This document shows, in pieces, positions 51,771 through 62,872 of a DNA stretch of 64,000 nt. The position numbers and the translations under genes were made by a program. The stretch spans positions 348,501 to 412,500 of the forward strand of contig JACVVK020000294.1 of assembly GCA_018292915.2 (NCBI GenBank). Reading direction: 5' to 3'. A model generated the notes under the pieces. The model did not search any database, was not told the DNA's origin, and saw only the letters and a list, made by a program, of their open reading frames with translations. Position 1 is the first letter of the stretch. Each line of letters begins with the position of its first letter. This stretch comes from Batillaria attramentaria. Its lineage: Eukaryota > Mollusca > Gastropoda > Batillariidae.

Positions 51771-52236
51771 CACGACTGGTCCTTTAGTCGTCATGTTACT
51801 GGTGGGGCATCGCTTGACTATACATGTAACATGAAAATCGAATCTCAATGCAACAGCACTTTATTTTTTTTTTCCTATTGCGCTACCAAACTATCGGCAA
51901 TCCTATCAGCTTCTATAAATGCACTGGAGGCTATCAGCCTATCTCTTTGATCAGTTTTATGGAGGAAGGCACGTGATGTATATTTGATTATACCATACTT
52001 ATTGCCTTCTTCTTTGCAAGGCCGGCCGGGCCCTGCACTTTTACGAAGTGGAGAGCTCGATCTTATTTAATAGACATGCTCATCTTACGGTTTCTGCCGT
52101 GTGGAAACTCAATCATGGTATCAGCGACGACGCTGATTGTGTCCTTGTAAACAATTTCCTCTCAAAAGACGAGTTGTTCTGATTTCTGGCCATTGACTTA
52201 AACGTGCTAATTCTTTCTTTGCTAAGCCAATTTGTG
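51771..52236. other. Unannotated spacer
   Basis: No supported gene, element end or hairpin apart from a poly-T run at 51862-51875. Confidence 0.4.
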
Positions 52237-52775
52237 TTGCGCCTGTACGCTCGAAATATTCTATCTTGATGATTAGTACAGCTCTTGGTGCGATACAGTG
52301 GTGTTTGCACTTTGCGAAAGCGTCGAGCATTCCAATTCTGCGACTTTTTTTTTTACCTTTTTTTTTTTTGGGGGGGGGGGGGGGGAGCTGCCCCAACTCT
52401 TTGCCAGTTCCAGTGATGTTCCTCCCAGGTAATGGGTGGAATCCACGGAGGGCTCGGAAGCTGGGACTTTTTTTAATATTATGCATGATGATGGAGATGA
52501 GGATGATGGTAAGATGATGCGACTTTCGTTACACTATACCGGAGCGCTCGGTCAGTGTGGTTGCCGCGTCATCGAGTACGGCTTAAACTGAACTCACGCG
52601 CACGCGCACTCGCACACACGGCACGCATGTACGCTGACACACACACCGTCACGCTTCTGTTGGCTCAGTGCCAGTATTACAGACGCTGTCACTGTCCAGG
52701 TGTCCAAGTGGTGATGATGAGAGATGATACCACGAAAACAGCTCAGAACGATCTGTTACTCAGTGAGGATAAACA
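52237..52775 (+). repeat. 400-bp dispersed repeat, copy 2, with two insertions
   Basis: It follows copy 1 (GCGCCTGTACGCTCGAAATA, GATGATTAGTACAGCTCTTG, GTCATCGAGTACG, CGCTTCTGTTGGCTCAGTGC, GTCACTGTCCAGGTGTCCAA). Insertion a (52348-52517) contains poly-T and poly-G and is flanked by TGCGACTTT on both sides. Insertion b (about 52580-52651) is a CA-rich segment. Confidence 0.82.
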
Positions 52776-53006
52776 TGGCAACTGTATCCACTTTAACTGA
52801 CGAAGGTTGAAAAAAAAAGATGCAGTGCACTTTCCGTAATACGTTTCAGTTTACTGCCAGTGAGCCGCTCACTGCTGTTTTTTTTCTTTTTTTTTTTCTT
52901 CTTTTTTTTCTCCCTTTCATACAGAACTGGAGGCGGGTAAGATTTCCGACTAAATCAGCCGAAGCATAAAAACACGCACACTCGCACGCACGCACGCATG
53001 CACGCT

Positions 53007-53201
<195 letters not shown>

Positions 53202-53231
53202 GGGGGGGGGGAGGGAGAGGGAGGGAGAGAG

Positions 53232-53440
53232 AGAACGAACGCCGGAACAAACGAACTCCGAACGAACGAACTTTATTTTCCAACGGAAATGATTTAACCA
53301 AACATTGATTAACTTCCAACCAGCCGTTGCTACAACAAAGGAAGACTACAATGGCAAGATCTAAGGAAATACAAGAAGAAGAAAAAAAAAAAAATGGCAA
53401 AAATCAAGAAAAATTACTGGAAAGAAAAATTACTCAAAAA
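53232..53440 (-). mobile_element. LINE 3' end with (CGAA)n tail
   Basis: GAACGAACG repeats, then AACTTTATTTTCCAACGGAA and CCAGCCGTTGCTACAACAAA. The ACGG..GCCGTTGCT block is shared with families T and U. 53441-53714 is unannotated. Confidence 0.6.
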
Positions 53441-53714
53441 AAAAAGTCCCAACAACCGGCGATTGAGCACCCTCGTCTCCGCCCACGCCCGTACACCGAC
53501 AAAAACCGACACCTTTGCACACTATGCAAAAACCAAACACAAAAACCGGCCGGCGCCGGCTACTGGATGCTCCGCCGCAAACGGTGCACACAGCAGGTTT
53601 ACACGCAAACCACTCGCTGACACAGTGACACACATACAGGCAGCCGTCAGCAGATAAACAGCCGGTTGTGATGCAGCGGTCGATTAAAGGTGCTGGTACT
53701 AGCTTTTATAATAA

Positions 53715-54030
53715 TATCTTATATATAGTACCTGAGTACTGTAAAGGCGCTTTTCCCAATTTCGTGAATCGGCTCAAAGCGCGACGAATTGAACCCAGCA
53801 CGCACGCTCACGTAAACTGATCACACGCATTCTCTCACATTGACTGGACATGAACACATGACAATCACTGACGTGGTGCGAAGGGTCAGCCCGGCTATTT
53901 AAGTTTCGGAATTTAGAATTGCATTTATTTATAAATTTTGTGGGCTGGACAGTTCAAAAGCAGAGGGGGGGGGGGAGGAAGCCGGAGTACCCGGAGAGAA
54001 CCTCCGACGGTCGGCCCGAATGAACACTGA
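53715..54030 (-). mobile_element. SINE-2, head-truncated copy
   Basis: TAATAATATC tail, GGCGCTTTTCCCAATTTCGT, CTCACGTAAACTGATCACAC, GTGCGAAGGGTCAGCCCGGC, up to CGACGGTCGGCCCGAATGAA, where it breaks off before the tRNA-like head. Confidence 0.87.
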
Positions 54031-54044
54031 GTCCAACCTCTGCA

Positions 54045-54180
54045 GCAACCTGAAAGATCTTCAGCGCACTTGCCTTCAGAGGGATCAAGAACAGCTGAAC
54101 ACTATTCAACCCAGGCGGACTTGCCTTCATAGTGATCAAGAACAGCTGAACACTATTCAACCCAGGCGGACTGGCAAGTC
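54045..54180. repeat. Direct duplication of about 54 bp
   Basis: GATCAAGAACAGCTGAACAC..TTCAACCCAGGCGGACT occurs twice in a row (about 54079 and 54132), with ACTTGCCTTCA before each. Confidence 0.88.
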
Positions 54181-54205
54181 AGTCACTCACATTTGATTTT
54201 ATCCT

Positions 54206-54620
54206 CGGCATAATAATAATAATAATAGTATTGTATAGGCGCTTTTCCCAATTTCATGAATCGGCTCAAAGCGCCGCGAACTGAACCCAACACGCACGCT
54301 CACGTGAATCACACGCATCCTCTCACATACACGCATCCTCTCTCATAAACACATTACAATCACGTGGTGCGAAGGGTCAGCTCAGCTATTTAAATTTCGG
54401 AATTTAGAATTGCATTTATTTTTCAAATTTGGTGGGCTGAACATTTCCAAAGCAGAGGGGGAGGAAGCCGGAGTACCCGGAGAGAACCCCCGACGATCGG
54501 CCCGAATGAACGGTGCCACGTACGAGAAGGAAAAATTCTTCGCCCCGAATGGGACTCGAACCTCTGACCTCTCGCATTGGTGACAAGTCTCTTAACCACT
54601 AGACCACCGACCGCCCCAGA
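54206..54620 (-). mobile_element. SINE-2, full-length copy
   Basis: (AAT)n tail, GGCGCTTTTCCCAATTTCAT, the ACACGCATCC duplication, GTGCGAAGGGTCAGCTCAGC, and the tRNA-like head TGGTCTAGTGGTTAAGAGAC with GGTTCGAGTCCC. A 20-bp head duplication (GACCACCGACCG) follows. Very similar to 41941-42345. Confidence 0.9.
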
Positions 54621-54799
54621 CCACCGACCGACCGGCATGACTGGGATAGGTAAGTTACACAGTGAACATGTTCACGGTTCACACGGCAATAAGAGGAAAC
54701 GGGAAACCTTAGAAATAAGCACACTTTCTTCAGCCCAGGTTGGTCACGAGGCGGTCACAGTTAAACGGGTTAGTTGCATATCGGCTGAGGCCAGCTTAT

Positions 54800-55049
54800 C
54801 AGTTACTAGCAGAGTACCCGGCTTCGCTCGGGTATACATGTATACCAGTTTACTTGGTGTTACTTGATATATCATATTTCAAACACTATTTGTGGCAAAA
54901 CTAAATTCAGAAGTAATTTCACCAAACTTGATAGACTTTATTTTGTTTCTTTATCCTATGTTCTCCCCCAAGTGTCCCTCTAGGCTCATGGCAAATTTGG
55001 TGGCAATCGGCTGACTCGTTTGGACGCCAACCCCTGACACACAGACACA

Positions 55050-55124
<75 letters not shown>

Positions 55125-55150
55125 GCTAGCCGCTTATTATATAGATCTAT
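54800..55150 (+). mobile_element. Probable repeat element ending in (AC)n and a TATAGAT terminus
   Basis: It begins ACTAGCAGAGTACCCGGCTT..CGCTCGGGTA and ends ACGCTAGCCGCTTATTATAT..AGAT, a 5'/3' pair I recognise as common in invertebrate dispersed repeats. (AC)n occupies 55041-55121. Family unknown. Confidence 0.4.
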
Positions 55151-55151
55151 A

Positions 55152-55440
55152 ACATGTTTCGCTCGTGACTGAGTGCGCCTGTACGCTCGATATACTCTAC
55201 CTTGGTGATTAGAACAGGTCTGCACGAGCGACGGACCCGGCGAACATTCGAACTAGTTCACGACTGTTGTTACACTACTGGGCCGCTCCGTCAGTGTGGT
55301 CGCCGCGTCATCGAGTACGCTTCTGTTGGCTCAGTGCCAGCATTACAGACGCTAGGTGTCTCAAGTGGTGTGATGATACATACCACGAAAACAACTCTGA
55401 ACAACCTCAGTGTGAGCATAAAATGGTAGTATTAGTCCCT
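55152..55440 (+). repeat. 400-bp dispersed repeat, copy 3
   Basis: GTTTCGCTCGTGACTGAGTG, CGCCTGTACGCTCGATATAC, GTGTGGTCGCCGCGTCATCG, TTGGCTCAGTGCCAGCATTA. It lacks the GCGATACAGTGTTG segment seen in copies 1, 2 and 4. Confidence 0.83.
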
Positions 55441-56461
55441 TTAAGCCCAAGCTGGTAGCAAGGCGGTCACTGTTAGCTGCACGTAAAGAATACTGGGACG
55501 TGCACCTTTAGTGTATTCACAAGTGAAGGGGAAGTATCCCCCCCCTCCTCGCCCCTACCCCCCGCCCCCGCCCCCGCCCCACCCCCACACACACCACCCC
55601 TACACACTCACTGACTGACACTCGCGCAGCAGGACAATGACATAAACTTTTTGTTGTTGTTCTGTGCTCGCTGTTTTTGTTTTTGTTTTTTTAACCGACT
55701 CAGTCAGCGAAAGTCCTTCATCGTCAGTCCGGCCGGCATGGCCCGGCCGGCCGGCATCTCTTACGAAATGTTCAGTTCTCTAGCCGGTTTGTGACGGAGG
55801 GCGGGTGAAAAAAGCCGCACGGAACAACCAGGGAATCGAAAAGGTCACACGAAAAACTTGGTCGTTCTAAAACAGCCCTCATGTGGAAAATCTTATATTT
55901 TTTTTTGTCAGGACGCTCGTTCTTGTATTTTGCCCCGCGGCCCCCATCCGCATCAAAATTGGGTCCATCCCCTCCCCCACCTCCCCCACAACTCGCCGTT
56001 TGATTGGCGCGGTGCAGTCAGCAGACCCTCTTTGTAGGTCACTGCTGACGCAAATCGCTTCGCCTGCAGTCGGCCTCGCCGCCCAACTGTTTTCCGTATG
56101 ACGTCACTGGAGCCGTGTTATTGACTGAAGAAGCTGCGGTTCATTCAGCATTAGGCGCACGGCCGGGCCGGCACGAGGCGTTAGGTGGAGTTTTATACCT
56201 AGAAGGAGAAAAAAAAAATACTGGGTGAATGTTTGTTGGTTTCTAGGTTTGTTTTGGTGCACGTTCTTTCTGTCCTTGAGCGGCCGGGTATGTTTGTCAG
56301 TCACGTGTTAAACCGGTTCGTTTGACACTGTAATGACCGAGTTTTGCTGGCACTGAGACTGAGATCGAAGACACATCCGTTAGGGTTATTGACAGCGGCC
56401 GGCAGGGGAGACTGAATGTCCGTTAGCTATTTTCCCACCAAGTAAGTTCACCAGCGGTGGG
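55441..56461. other. Spacer, partly CpG-rich, with a CRE palindrome
   Basis: 55725-56180 has clustered CGGCCGG and CCGCCC words and TGACGTCA at 56099-56106. This could be an orphan promoter/CpG cluster, but no exon follows on either strand within the window. 55540-55590 is C-rich. Confidence 0.25.
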
Positions 56462-56630
56462 GGGAGCCGGGGTGGTCGAATGATAGAGCGTTGGACTTCT
56501 AATGCTCGGGTCGTGAGTCCGATCCCGGCTGGGGCCAAATATTTGTGCTGGCTTTTTCATCGTTGCCCCGTCTTTGATATCACCCTATGTGGTGGAAAAG
56601 GACGTTAAAGCCCCAAACACCTACCCACCC
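56462..56630 (+). mobile_element. SINE-1, full-length with target duplication
   Basis: Head GGAGCCGGGGTGGTCGAATG, anticodon-loop region GGACTTCTAATGC, body GGCCAAATATTTGTGCTGGC, end GGACGTTAAAGCCCCAAACA, CCTACCCACC. Flanks TCACCAGCG at 56448-56456 and 56631-56639, extendable to 13 bp with one mismatch. Confidence 0.92.
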
Positions 56631-56640
56631 TCACCAGCGA

Positions 56641-56999
56641 TGGCTTCAACTGACAAAGAAAAATCATAATTAATTTATGTCTGCATCGATTTAATTTGGC
56701 ATAGTGGGAGTGTTGCACTTCGATAATACTCGTGTTTGCTGCAGTTACAGCCGTCAAAGAACCGTCAGTCCAACCCTGTTCCGGGTCCGTCGATAACATC
56801 TAGGCCCCTAACCGAGACCGAGCCGAGCTAAGTGATACCTAAGAAGGAAAAAACAAAAATACTCGGTGACAAGGAAAGTGGACAGTTGCGAACAACTTTG
56901 AGGTCCCCGTGTTATTTCACAGTGTGCACAGAAGCGGTGAAAACTGTCGTATTCACCAGCACAGTACATTCTCAGCCTGTTTAGAGATTATTGCCTGCA
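56641..56999. other. Unannotated spacer
   Basis: No supported gene or element. Confidence 0.4.
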
Positions 57000-57112
57000 T
57001 GAGTTGTCCCCCGTGCATACACAGACCCGCAGCATGCATGCATTTTTTTCGTGGCAGCTTTGTGCTCTGCCACGAAATATGCGTGCTCGTTGCGGCAAGG
57101 GGGGACAACTCA
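57000..57112. mobile_element. 113-bp foldback mini-element
   Basis: TGAGTTGTCCCCC at the left end and its complement GGGGGACAACTCA at the right. The centre is a perfect 11-bp stem TTTCGTGGCAG / CTGCCACGAAA around a 9-nt loop. No coding capacity. Confidence 0.65.
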
Positions 57113-57269
57113 AGTCAATCTTGCCTGATTTTCGCATACAGTGCCAAAACCGAAAAAGAGTTTAAAAACAAAACAACAAAAAAACGTGAGACACTAGCGC
57201 GTGGTACGAAACATCGGTGCTCTCGGTGACGCACAAACAGCTGATGGGGCAGACTGGGATGCAAAGTAT

Positions 57270-57365
57270 CCATCATTAGCTTGCTTTACGTCCTATGGCT
57301 TATAGCCCTTAAGGACAAGTTGTTCCTGGCTATGTCTTTGCGTGCTTGGCTGGGCGAGTGACTTT
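57270..57365 (+). repeat. 95-bp module shared with the chimeric SINE
   Basis: ATCATTAGCTTGCTTTACGT, CCTATGGCTTATAGCCCTTA, AGGACAAGTTGTTCCTGGC, CTTGGCTGGGCGAGTG. Same order as 45818-45915. It is probably part of an unrelated SINE family body. Confidence 0.75.
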
Positions 57366-57598
57366 GGGGTGGATAAAGGCTGTTTTGCTTTGCTTTTGGG
57401 CAGCGTCAGAAGTTCTCTGCTTGGGTTTTAGATGCCTGGTCTGCGAAGTATCGCGGGCCTGATCATTATTTGACTGGCTGACCCATCGCTCTTTACTGGC
57501 AACCTCAGTGTCAACGTCCACGAAAGCTGGACTGATTTTGAGACTCGTCGCTCACCGTTGAACTTGCAGTGAAAGATACTGAAACTTTCAAAGAACTG

Positions 57599-57781
57599 GG
57601 TGGGTGGTTGGGTAGGTGGGTGTTTGGGAATTTACGCCCTTTTCCGCCACGTAAGGGTGACACCAAAGACGGGGCAACGAGAAAAAGGCCAGCACAAATA
57701 TTTGGCCCTAGCCGGGATTCGAACTCACGACCGAGCATTGAGAGTCCAACGCTCTACCATTCGGCTATCCCGGTTCCACTG
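57599..57781 (-). mobile_element. SINE-1, full-length with 11-bp target duplication
   Basis: TCAAAGAACTG flanks at 57588-57598 and 57782-57792. Complete body and head on the - strand (GGAACCGGGATAGCCGAATG; CGTGAGTTCGAATCCCGGCT). Confidence 0.93.
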
Positions 57782-57924
57782 TCAAAGAACTGTTGTTTGG
57801 TATCGAACCTTTGTACACGCATCATCGATTCATGTCTGCGTGAAGGCGTGTTTTGTTGTTGTGGTTGTTGTTGTTGTTTTGTGTTTTTTGCTGTAAAAAA
57901 CTTGAGTAGGCTGCCGCTGTTATC

Positions 57925-58315
57925 AGATAACCATGGCACTATGCAGTATCGACACATTGATTTTTTTGTCTTCCTTAATTATCTGCAGCTATTACGGAGC
58001 TGGGTTAATGCTACCATCTTTATGCTCACAGATCGTTCTGGGTTGTTTTCGTGGTTATCTGTCATCACACCACGTAGACACCTGGACAGTGACAGCGTCT
58101 GTAATGCTGGCACTGAGCCAACAGAAGCGTACTCGATGACGCGGCAACCACACTGGGCGCTCCAACAGTGTAACAGTTGTAGAATCTGAATGTTCGACCG
58201 CTAGCGCAAAGTGTAAACAACACTGTATCGCATTCAGAGCTGTACTAATCATCAAGATAAGAGTATTTCGAGCGTACAGGCGCAGTCGGCACGAGCGAAG
58301 CTGTCCCCAAAACAT
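57925..58315 (-). repeat. 400-bp dispersed repeat, copy 4
   Basis: On the - strand: GCGCCTGTACGCTCGAAATA, CTTATCTTGATGATTAGTAC, GAATGCGATACAGTGTTGTT, TCATCGAGTACGCTTCTGTT, GTCTACGTGGTGTGATGACA, GAGCATAAAGATGGTAGCAT. The most complete uninterrupted copy. Confidence 0.87.
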
Positions 58316-59718
58316 ACGCTGGCTCAGCAAAAATGGAATTACCCCGTTTACCAAATGTCAGTGGCCTACCACTGTTATCAGAACACACTGGCACTATTCA
58401 ATATCAATACATTTGTCTTCCTACGTTTATGCAGCTGTCACTGAGCTGATTCTTCTGTTGAGGGTATGAGAGACGCATGTACGCCTACACTTTGTGTCTG
58501 GTCGTGATTTTGACGGTGCATTTGTATTACTCGGACTATGCATGTCGTTTCGCTGACTTAGGACGGTTCGTATGAATGTCTGTATCAATCGTTAAACACT
58601 GCACAAAAAAAAAAGGTCCTAGCATTATCACTGCCTTAGGACCTTTTTTTCTTTTTAACCCACAATGTTGCGCATACATTGGAGCAAGACTGAAGACGAG
58701 GCAAAAGGATATAAATGCAAACTGTTGAGCTGAACGAAGTCTGCTAGATTTTCCGAAAGGATGGGGGGGGGGACGATAAGAAAGCTTCAGCCGAAGACAG
58801 ACAAGTCAATACGGCATAAGGAAAAAACAAAACAAAAACATAAACGAAAAAAAAAAAAAAAACAAAGCAGCAACTATACGCCCCCAGGTAGACAAAAATA
58901 AAAGCAGAATATTATATACGCAATTTATATTCTGCTGTGGCAGCCAGATTTCTTACCGAACAAACTATAATATATCTATGATTTGGGACGTCAGCCCATT
59001 GACATCCAACAAAATGCATTCTTCCGCATGCAGAGATCTTTGACGTAAGCGGTAGGCGACCCAAATGCACTGTGCGATGGAATCAAAATAAAGAAGATAA
59101 AAGAACCCGCCTCTGATTCAATGGAAGCATAAAAAGTGGCATCAGCCCATTGGCTGTGACGCAGGACCTGCACTTTTCTTCCCATGACAAGCAACCGAAT
59201 TTCGTCCGTGAAAACAGCACGTAAATGAATTCATTAAGAAGGACGAGCGACCCAGATCGAAGAAAAAGAAAGAGGGAAAAAATGCTTACTGTTGTGGAAA
59301 AAAATCTAATTTATCGTTTTGAGCCTCGCGTTGGCCTTTCGTTCGCCGGCTGTTGACGTCAGCAAAGAGAGGGGAGTGGAGGGGGATAGGGGGAGGGGGG
59401 ATAATTTGTCGGTTGTCGGTCAGTGGCCTCCCTTTCCTCAGCCGCTTTTGTGTCCCGGAGTGAGTGAGTTTAGGTCAGCCCTTGGGCGGATCGATGGTAG
59501 AAGTCAATGTATGCGAGGAGCTGGAAGGTTTGTTTACGGCTGCGGAAGCGATCTGCCTACCGTATGAAGTCAGCCAGCTTGCACGACTGACGTCACTGTA
59601 CAGAGCGACTCGTCTGCTGAATGTCAGTCACTGAGTCAGCCTGAGACAAGGAAGTTCGTCAAGACAAGTCGCCAATTTCTATCTGACAAATCGCTGAGTC
59701 CGACTTCTTACACAGGGT
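58316..59718. other. Spacer with a foldback and two CRE palindromes
   Basis: 58605-58655 is a hairpin of AAAAAGGTCCTA with its complement TAGGACCTTTTT. 59340-59640 contains TGACGTCA at 59354-59361 and 59588-59595, a G-rich run between them and an AP-1-like GAGTCAG. This is promoter-like, but no exon can be placed nearby. Confidence 0.3.
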
Positions 59719-59905
59719 CGGGTGGGTGGGTGGGTGTTTTAAGGAGTTTTACGTCCTTTTCCACCACGTATGGGTGATATCAAAGACGGGGCAACGTGAA
59801 AAAGGCCAGCACAAATAGTAATTATTTGGCCCCAGCCGGGATTCGAACTCATGACCCGAGGATTGAAAGTTCAACAATTTACCAATCGACTATCCCGGCT
59901 TCCCA
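59719..59905 (-). mobile_element. SINE-1 copy
   Basis: Head GGGAAGCCGGGATAGTCGAT with GAGTTCGAATCCCGGCTGG; a duplicated AATTACTATT at the body; end GGACGTAAAACTCC then (CCCA)n. No clear target duplication found by eye. Confidence 0.88.
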
Positions 59906-59924
59906 TTTTTATTTTATTTTTTTA

Positions 59925-60240
59925 AACGCAGGAATAAATTGAAATCTGAATCAGAGTTTGACACAGGAATACACTGAATTTTGAGTCTGAGTTTTACAAA
60001 GGAACAAATTGGACATTGAGTCTGAGTTGAACGTTGAGCCACAGGTTTACGAAGGAGTAAACAGAATATTGAGTCTGAGTTTCACACAGGAATAAACTGA
60101 ATATCACCGACGTATGAGTTTTACACAGGAAAAAAATAAACACTGAGTCTCCGTTTTGCGCAGGAATACATGAAATATTGATTTTGAGGTTTACGCGGGA
60201 ATACATTGAATACTGGTTGATTCCAGTATTTGAGACATAT
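59925..60240. repeat. Degenerate minisatellite of about 35-40 bp, 7-8 units
   Basis: Recurring order TGAGTCTGAGTTTTACACAG..GAATAAATTGAATATTG. Units differ by substitutions and small indels, so the array is old. Confidence 0.75.
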
Positions 60241-60399
60241 CGTGGTGAAAAAGAAAATGAAAACAAACAAACAAAAAACCCACGTATTTTCAACCGCCTG
60301 TCACAAGCAGCTTTGTGTTCAAACAGCTTTGAATGTGATTAATGTGTAACATTTTTTTTGAACAGCTATTATAGATTATATCTAACTTAACACTAAGAC

Positions 60400-60531
60400 T
60401 GTGATGTTTAATGAAAAGAACTCTCTATTTTAATTGTAGTGTTGGTTATGCATTGTTTCACGTGCATTTATTTGATGTGTGTTATTGTTCTGTTTGTCCA
60501 CCACACCCAAACTTCCCTCTGGGATAATAAA

Positions 60532-60562
<31 letters not shown>

Positions 60563-60603
60563 GGATGGATGGATGGATGGATGGATGGATGGATGGATGG
60601 ATG

Positions 60604-60661
<58 letters not shown>
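60400..60661 (+). mobile_element. LINE 3' end with (GATT)n(GATG)n(GATT)n tail
   Basis: The terminus CTTCCCTCTGGGATAATAAA is immediately followed by 128 bp of GATT, GATG and GATT tetranucleotides (60533-60661). The element's 5' limit is not visible; 60241-60400 is unannotated. Confidence 0.6.
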
Positions 60662-60868
60662 GGCGTAAAGTATCAGCAGTACGGCTACAATCCACAGCTG
60701 ATGTCGACGCGGCACCGAAAACAAGAAGATTACAAACAAAGCTTGCACAAACAGCTCGCGAATCGCTCTACCCGCGTCGGATCGAATTGCTGGCTATTTT
60801 AAACCTTGGACAGGTCCCAACTCGGTCTTGCCTTGACGCGCAAACAAAAACACGCGCATCAGCTGCTG
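60662..60868. other. Unannotated spacer
   Basis: No supported feature. Confidence 0.35.
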
Positions 60869-61280
60869 CTGTTGTGTATGAATATGATAGATACCGATAG
60901 CCGCGGGCGTCATCCGCGCTGGTCTCGCGGGCCAGTCAGAAGCCAGGAACACGCGCGGATCACTTCTCCGAGTCTGGGTCAAGTTGGGTCTAGGTCAGTC
61001 GCTCAGGTCCAAACCTAACAACTATGTGATACTGTGAATCTGTTGTTGTGTATGAATATTGATAGATATCGATAGGCACGAGCGTCATCCACGCTGGTCT
61101 CGCGGGCCAATCACAAAAAAGGAACACGAGGGAGACTGATCACTTCTCCGAGTCTGGGTCAAGTTGGGTCAGTCTAGGTCAGTCGTTCAGGTCCAAAACC
61201 TAACAGCTATGTGATACTGTTAATGTGTTGTTGTGTATGAATATTGATAGATGTCGATAGCCACCACCGTCATCGGAGCT
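60869..61280. repeat. Tandem repeat of 174-185 bp, 2.3 units
   Basis: The word GTTGTGTATGAATAT starts units at 60871, 61045 and 61230. Shared blocks: GGCCAGTCA/GGCCAATCA, CACTTCTCCGAGTCTGGGTC and CCTAACA(A/G)CTATGTGATAC. Confidence 0.9.
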
Positions 61281-61861
61281 CGACCCCCTACCCTAGGCGG
61301 GAATTTTTTTTTTTTTTTTTTTTTTAAAGGGAAAGAAAAGAAAAGAAAAACCCTGCTTACCCCATAACTATGTCCGTTTCCTTCGGCTGTGTGAACTGAA
61401 CCTGTTTGTGTAACTTGTCCATCACAGTCAAAGATACACAAAATGCATGTGACCGACCTACCTGTTCAGCTGGACTGTTCAGTTAGGGTAGCTGTCCCTT
61501 CGCCGCTATAACCTGCCCATTCGCGCTATCTTTAATCATCCTTGTGGTTGGGACGTTAAACTCCAGCTAACCAATCAACCAAATATTAATTATTGCGTGT
61601 GGAGATTGGTGTGCACGTATTTGGCGAGTGGACCTGATCAGCTGAACCCTCACCCGCTTCTCAGTACTTCCCAGTTAGAAACTGCCTGAGCATAAAGTGT
61701 CGATGTTCGTAGTGAGTTTTGAGGGGGAATATTTACCACTGACAAAGCTCCAAGGCTGTTTGCCAAATGAACAGATGTCCCTTTTGGCCACTGCGACCAT
61801 TTTCGTGGCGTTTTGGCTTCTAACAGTAGAGAAATACGACTTTCTTCGGCCTAACGCTTCC
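61281..61861. other. Spacer with an old SINE-like tail
   Basis: 61540-61590 ends GTTGGGACGTTAAACTCCAG with CCAA repeats, the tail type of a SINE-1 relative; 61390-61510 shares blocks with 41100-41230. 61697-61951 is open on both strands but shows no domain I know. Confidence 0.4.
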
Positions 61862-62065
61862 ATATCTGTACCACACGTCGAAACGACCAAGTCGCTAAAA
61901 ATAGCCACCAATCAGCGCCGTCCAGCTGGTCTTCAGTCCGCAACCAAATAACGTCGTCTGCTCAGTACGCGGTACGCTTCTACATACGTAGAACAACATA
62001 TACGCCAACCCGAGTCACCACAATGGTATCAGACGCTATATTGTGTCCCAAGTGACTGATTGGGA
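61862..62065 (-). repeat. Companion repeat of the foldback element, copy 3
   Basis: On the - strand: CAATCAGTCACTTGGGACAC, AATATAGCGTCTGATACCAT, CTGAGCAGACGACGTTATTT, GACCAGCTGGACGGCGCTGA. Adjacent to foldback copy C. Confidence 0.75.
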
Positions 62066-62073
62066 TACGCGGA

Positions 62074-62516
62074 TTAAAGGTCTGCAATCTCAGCAAAAAG
62101 CCGCAAACATTGCATTTTTATTTTTTTTTGGGGGGGGGGTGTTTTGTTTTTAAACTGCGACTGCTTCGACTGTGCTTAATCCAGACAACTGTCACAGTTG
62201 CAGAGTTTTCAGCGCTTCGGGGGCCCTTATAAAACTAGAGTACGAGTTTGCCGTGACGTTATTTGGCTTTTGGTCAGTGAGCGAGATCGACACATCGCTA
62301 CAGTGTCTAGCGGATGTTGAGTGCTGCACAATCTTTCTCGCTCTGTGTCAAAAACGCAAACTGTGCTGTGAAATCAGGCTGCCCTTGGCTTTTATTGGGG
62401 TTTCAGGGACGCTGAAAACTCTGCACCTGTGACAGAGTTGACTGTGCTTGCACGGTCGACTCTATGAAATTTTTTCACACTTCGAAAAGCTTTTTGTTGG
62501 GAGCTTAGATCTTTAA
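62074..62516. mobile_element. Foldback element, copy C
   Basis: Outer ends TAAAGGTCTGCAATCTCAGC and the complement of TAAAGATCTAAGCTCCCAAC. Inner arms CAACTGTCACAGTTGCAGAG and CTGCACCTGTGACAGAGTTG. The central part is inverted relative to copy A. Confidence 0.8.
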
Positions 62517-62872
62517 ACGCATTCGATGAAAACTTCTCCTCAGCGTTGTTGTATGTCTGACAAACGCACTGAGACTTTAACAGAAAAGAAAAGAAACAAC
62601 CATTCATTCCTGCTACCCGACTCACCAGTATCATCCTACATTTCACAGTGGTATGATTATCAGCGTTTGCTTCCTGCACGAAGAAACGTCAGAATGGATT
62701 TATGGAAATATCAAGGTCATGTCGCACGCACATCCTGCACTGTGATATTTTCTTTATGTACCTCGATCGGGCCTACGTCTACCCGCCTCACCCGGGGATT
62801 TCCAGCGCGAGATTGCCACTACCCGAAGTGTCCTGCCCGCAGTGGCGTACAGGTTGGTACTTGTGCGATATA

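Noticed and set aside
51162..51848. Open frames of 170-330 codons (poly-Asp, Met/Thr-rich, Val/Ile-rich)
   Set aside because: They are translations of a CGT/CAT trinucleotide tract, open in several frames on both strands; no flanking splice or domain signal.
61675..61951. Overlapping ORFs on both strands
   Set aside because: Both are short, overlap each other, show no domain and run into a repeat copy; kept only as a note in the spacer.
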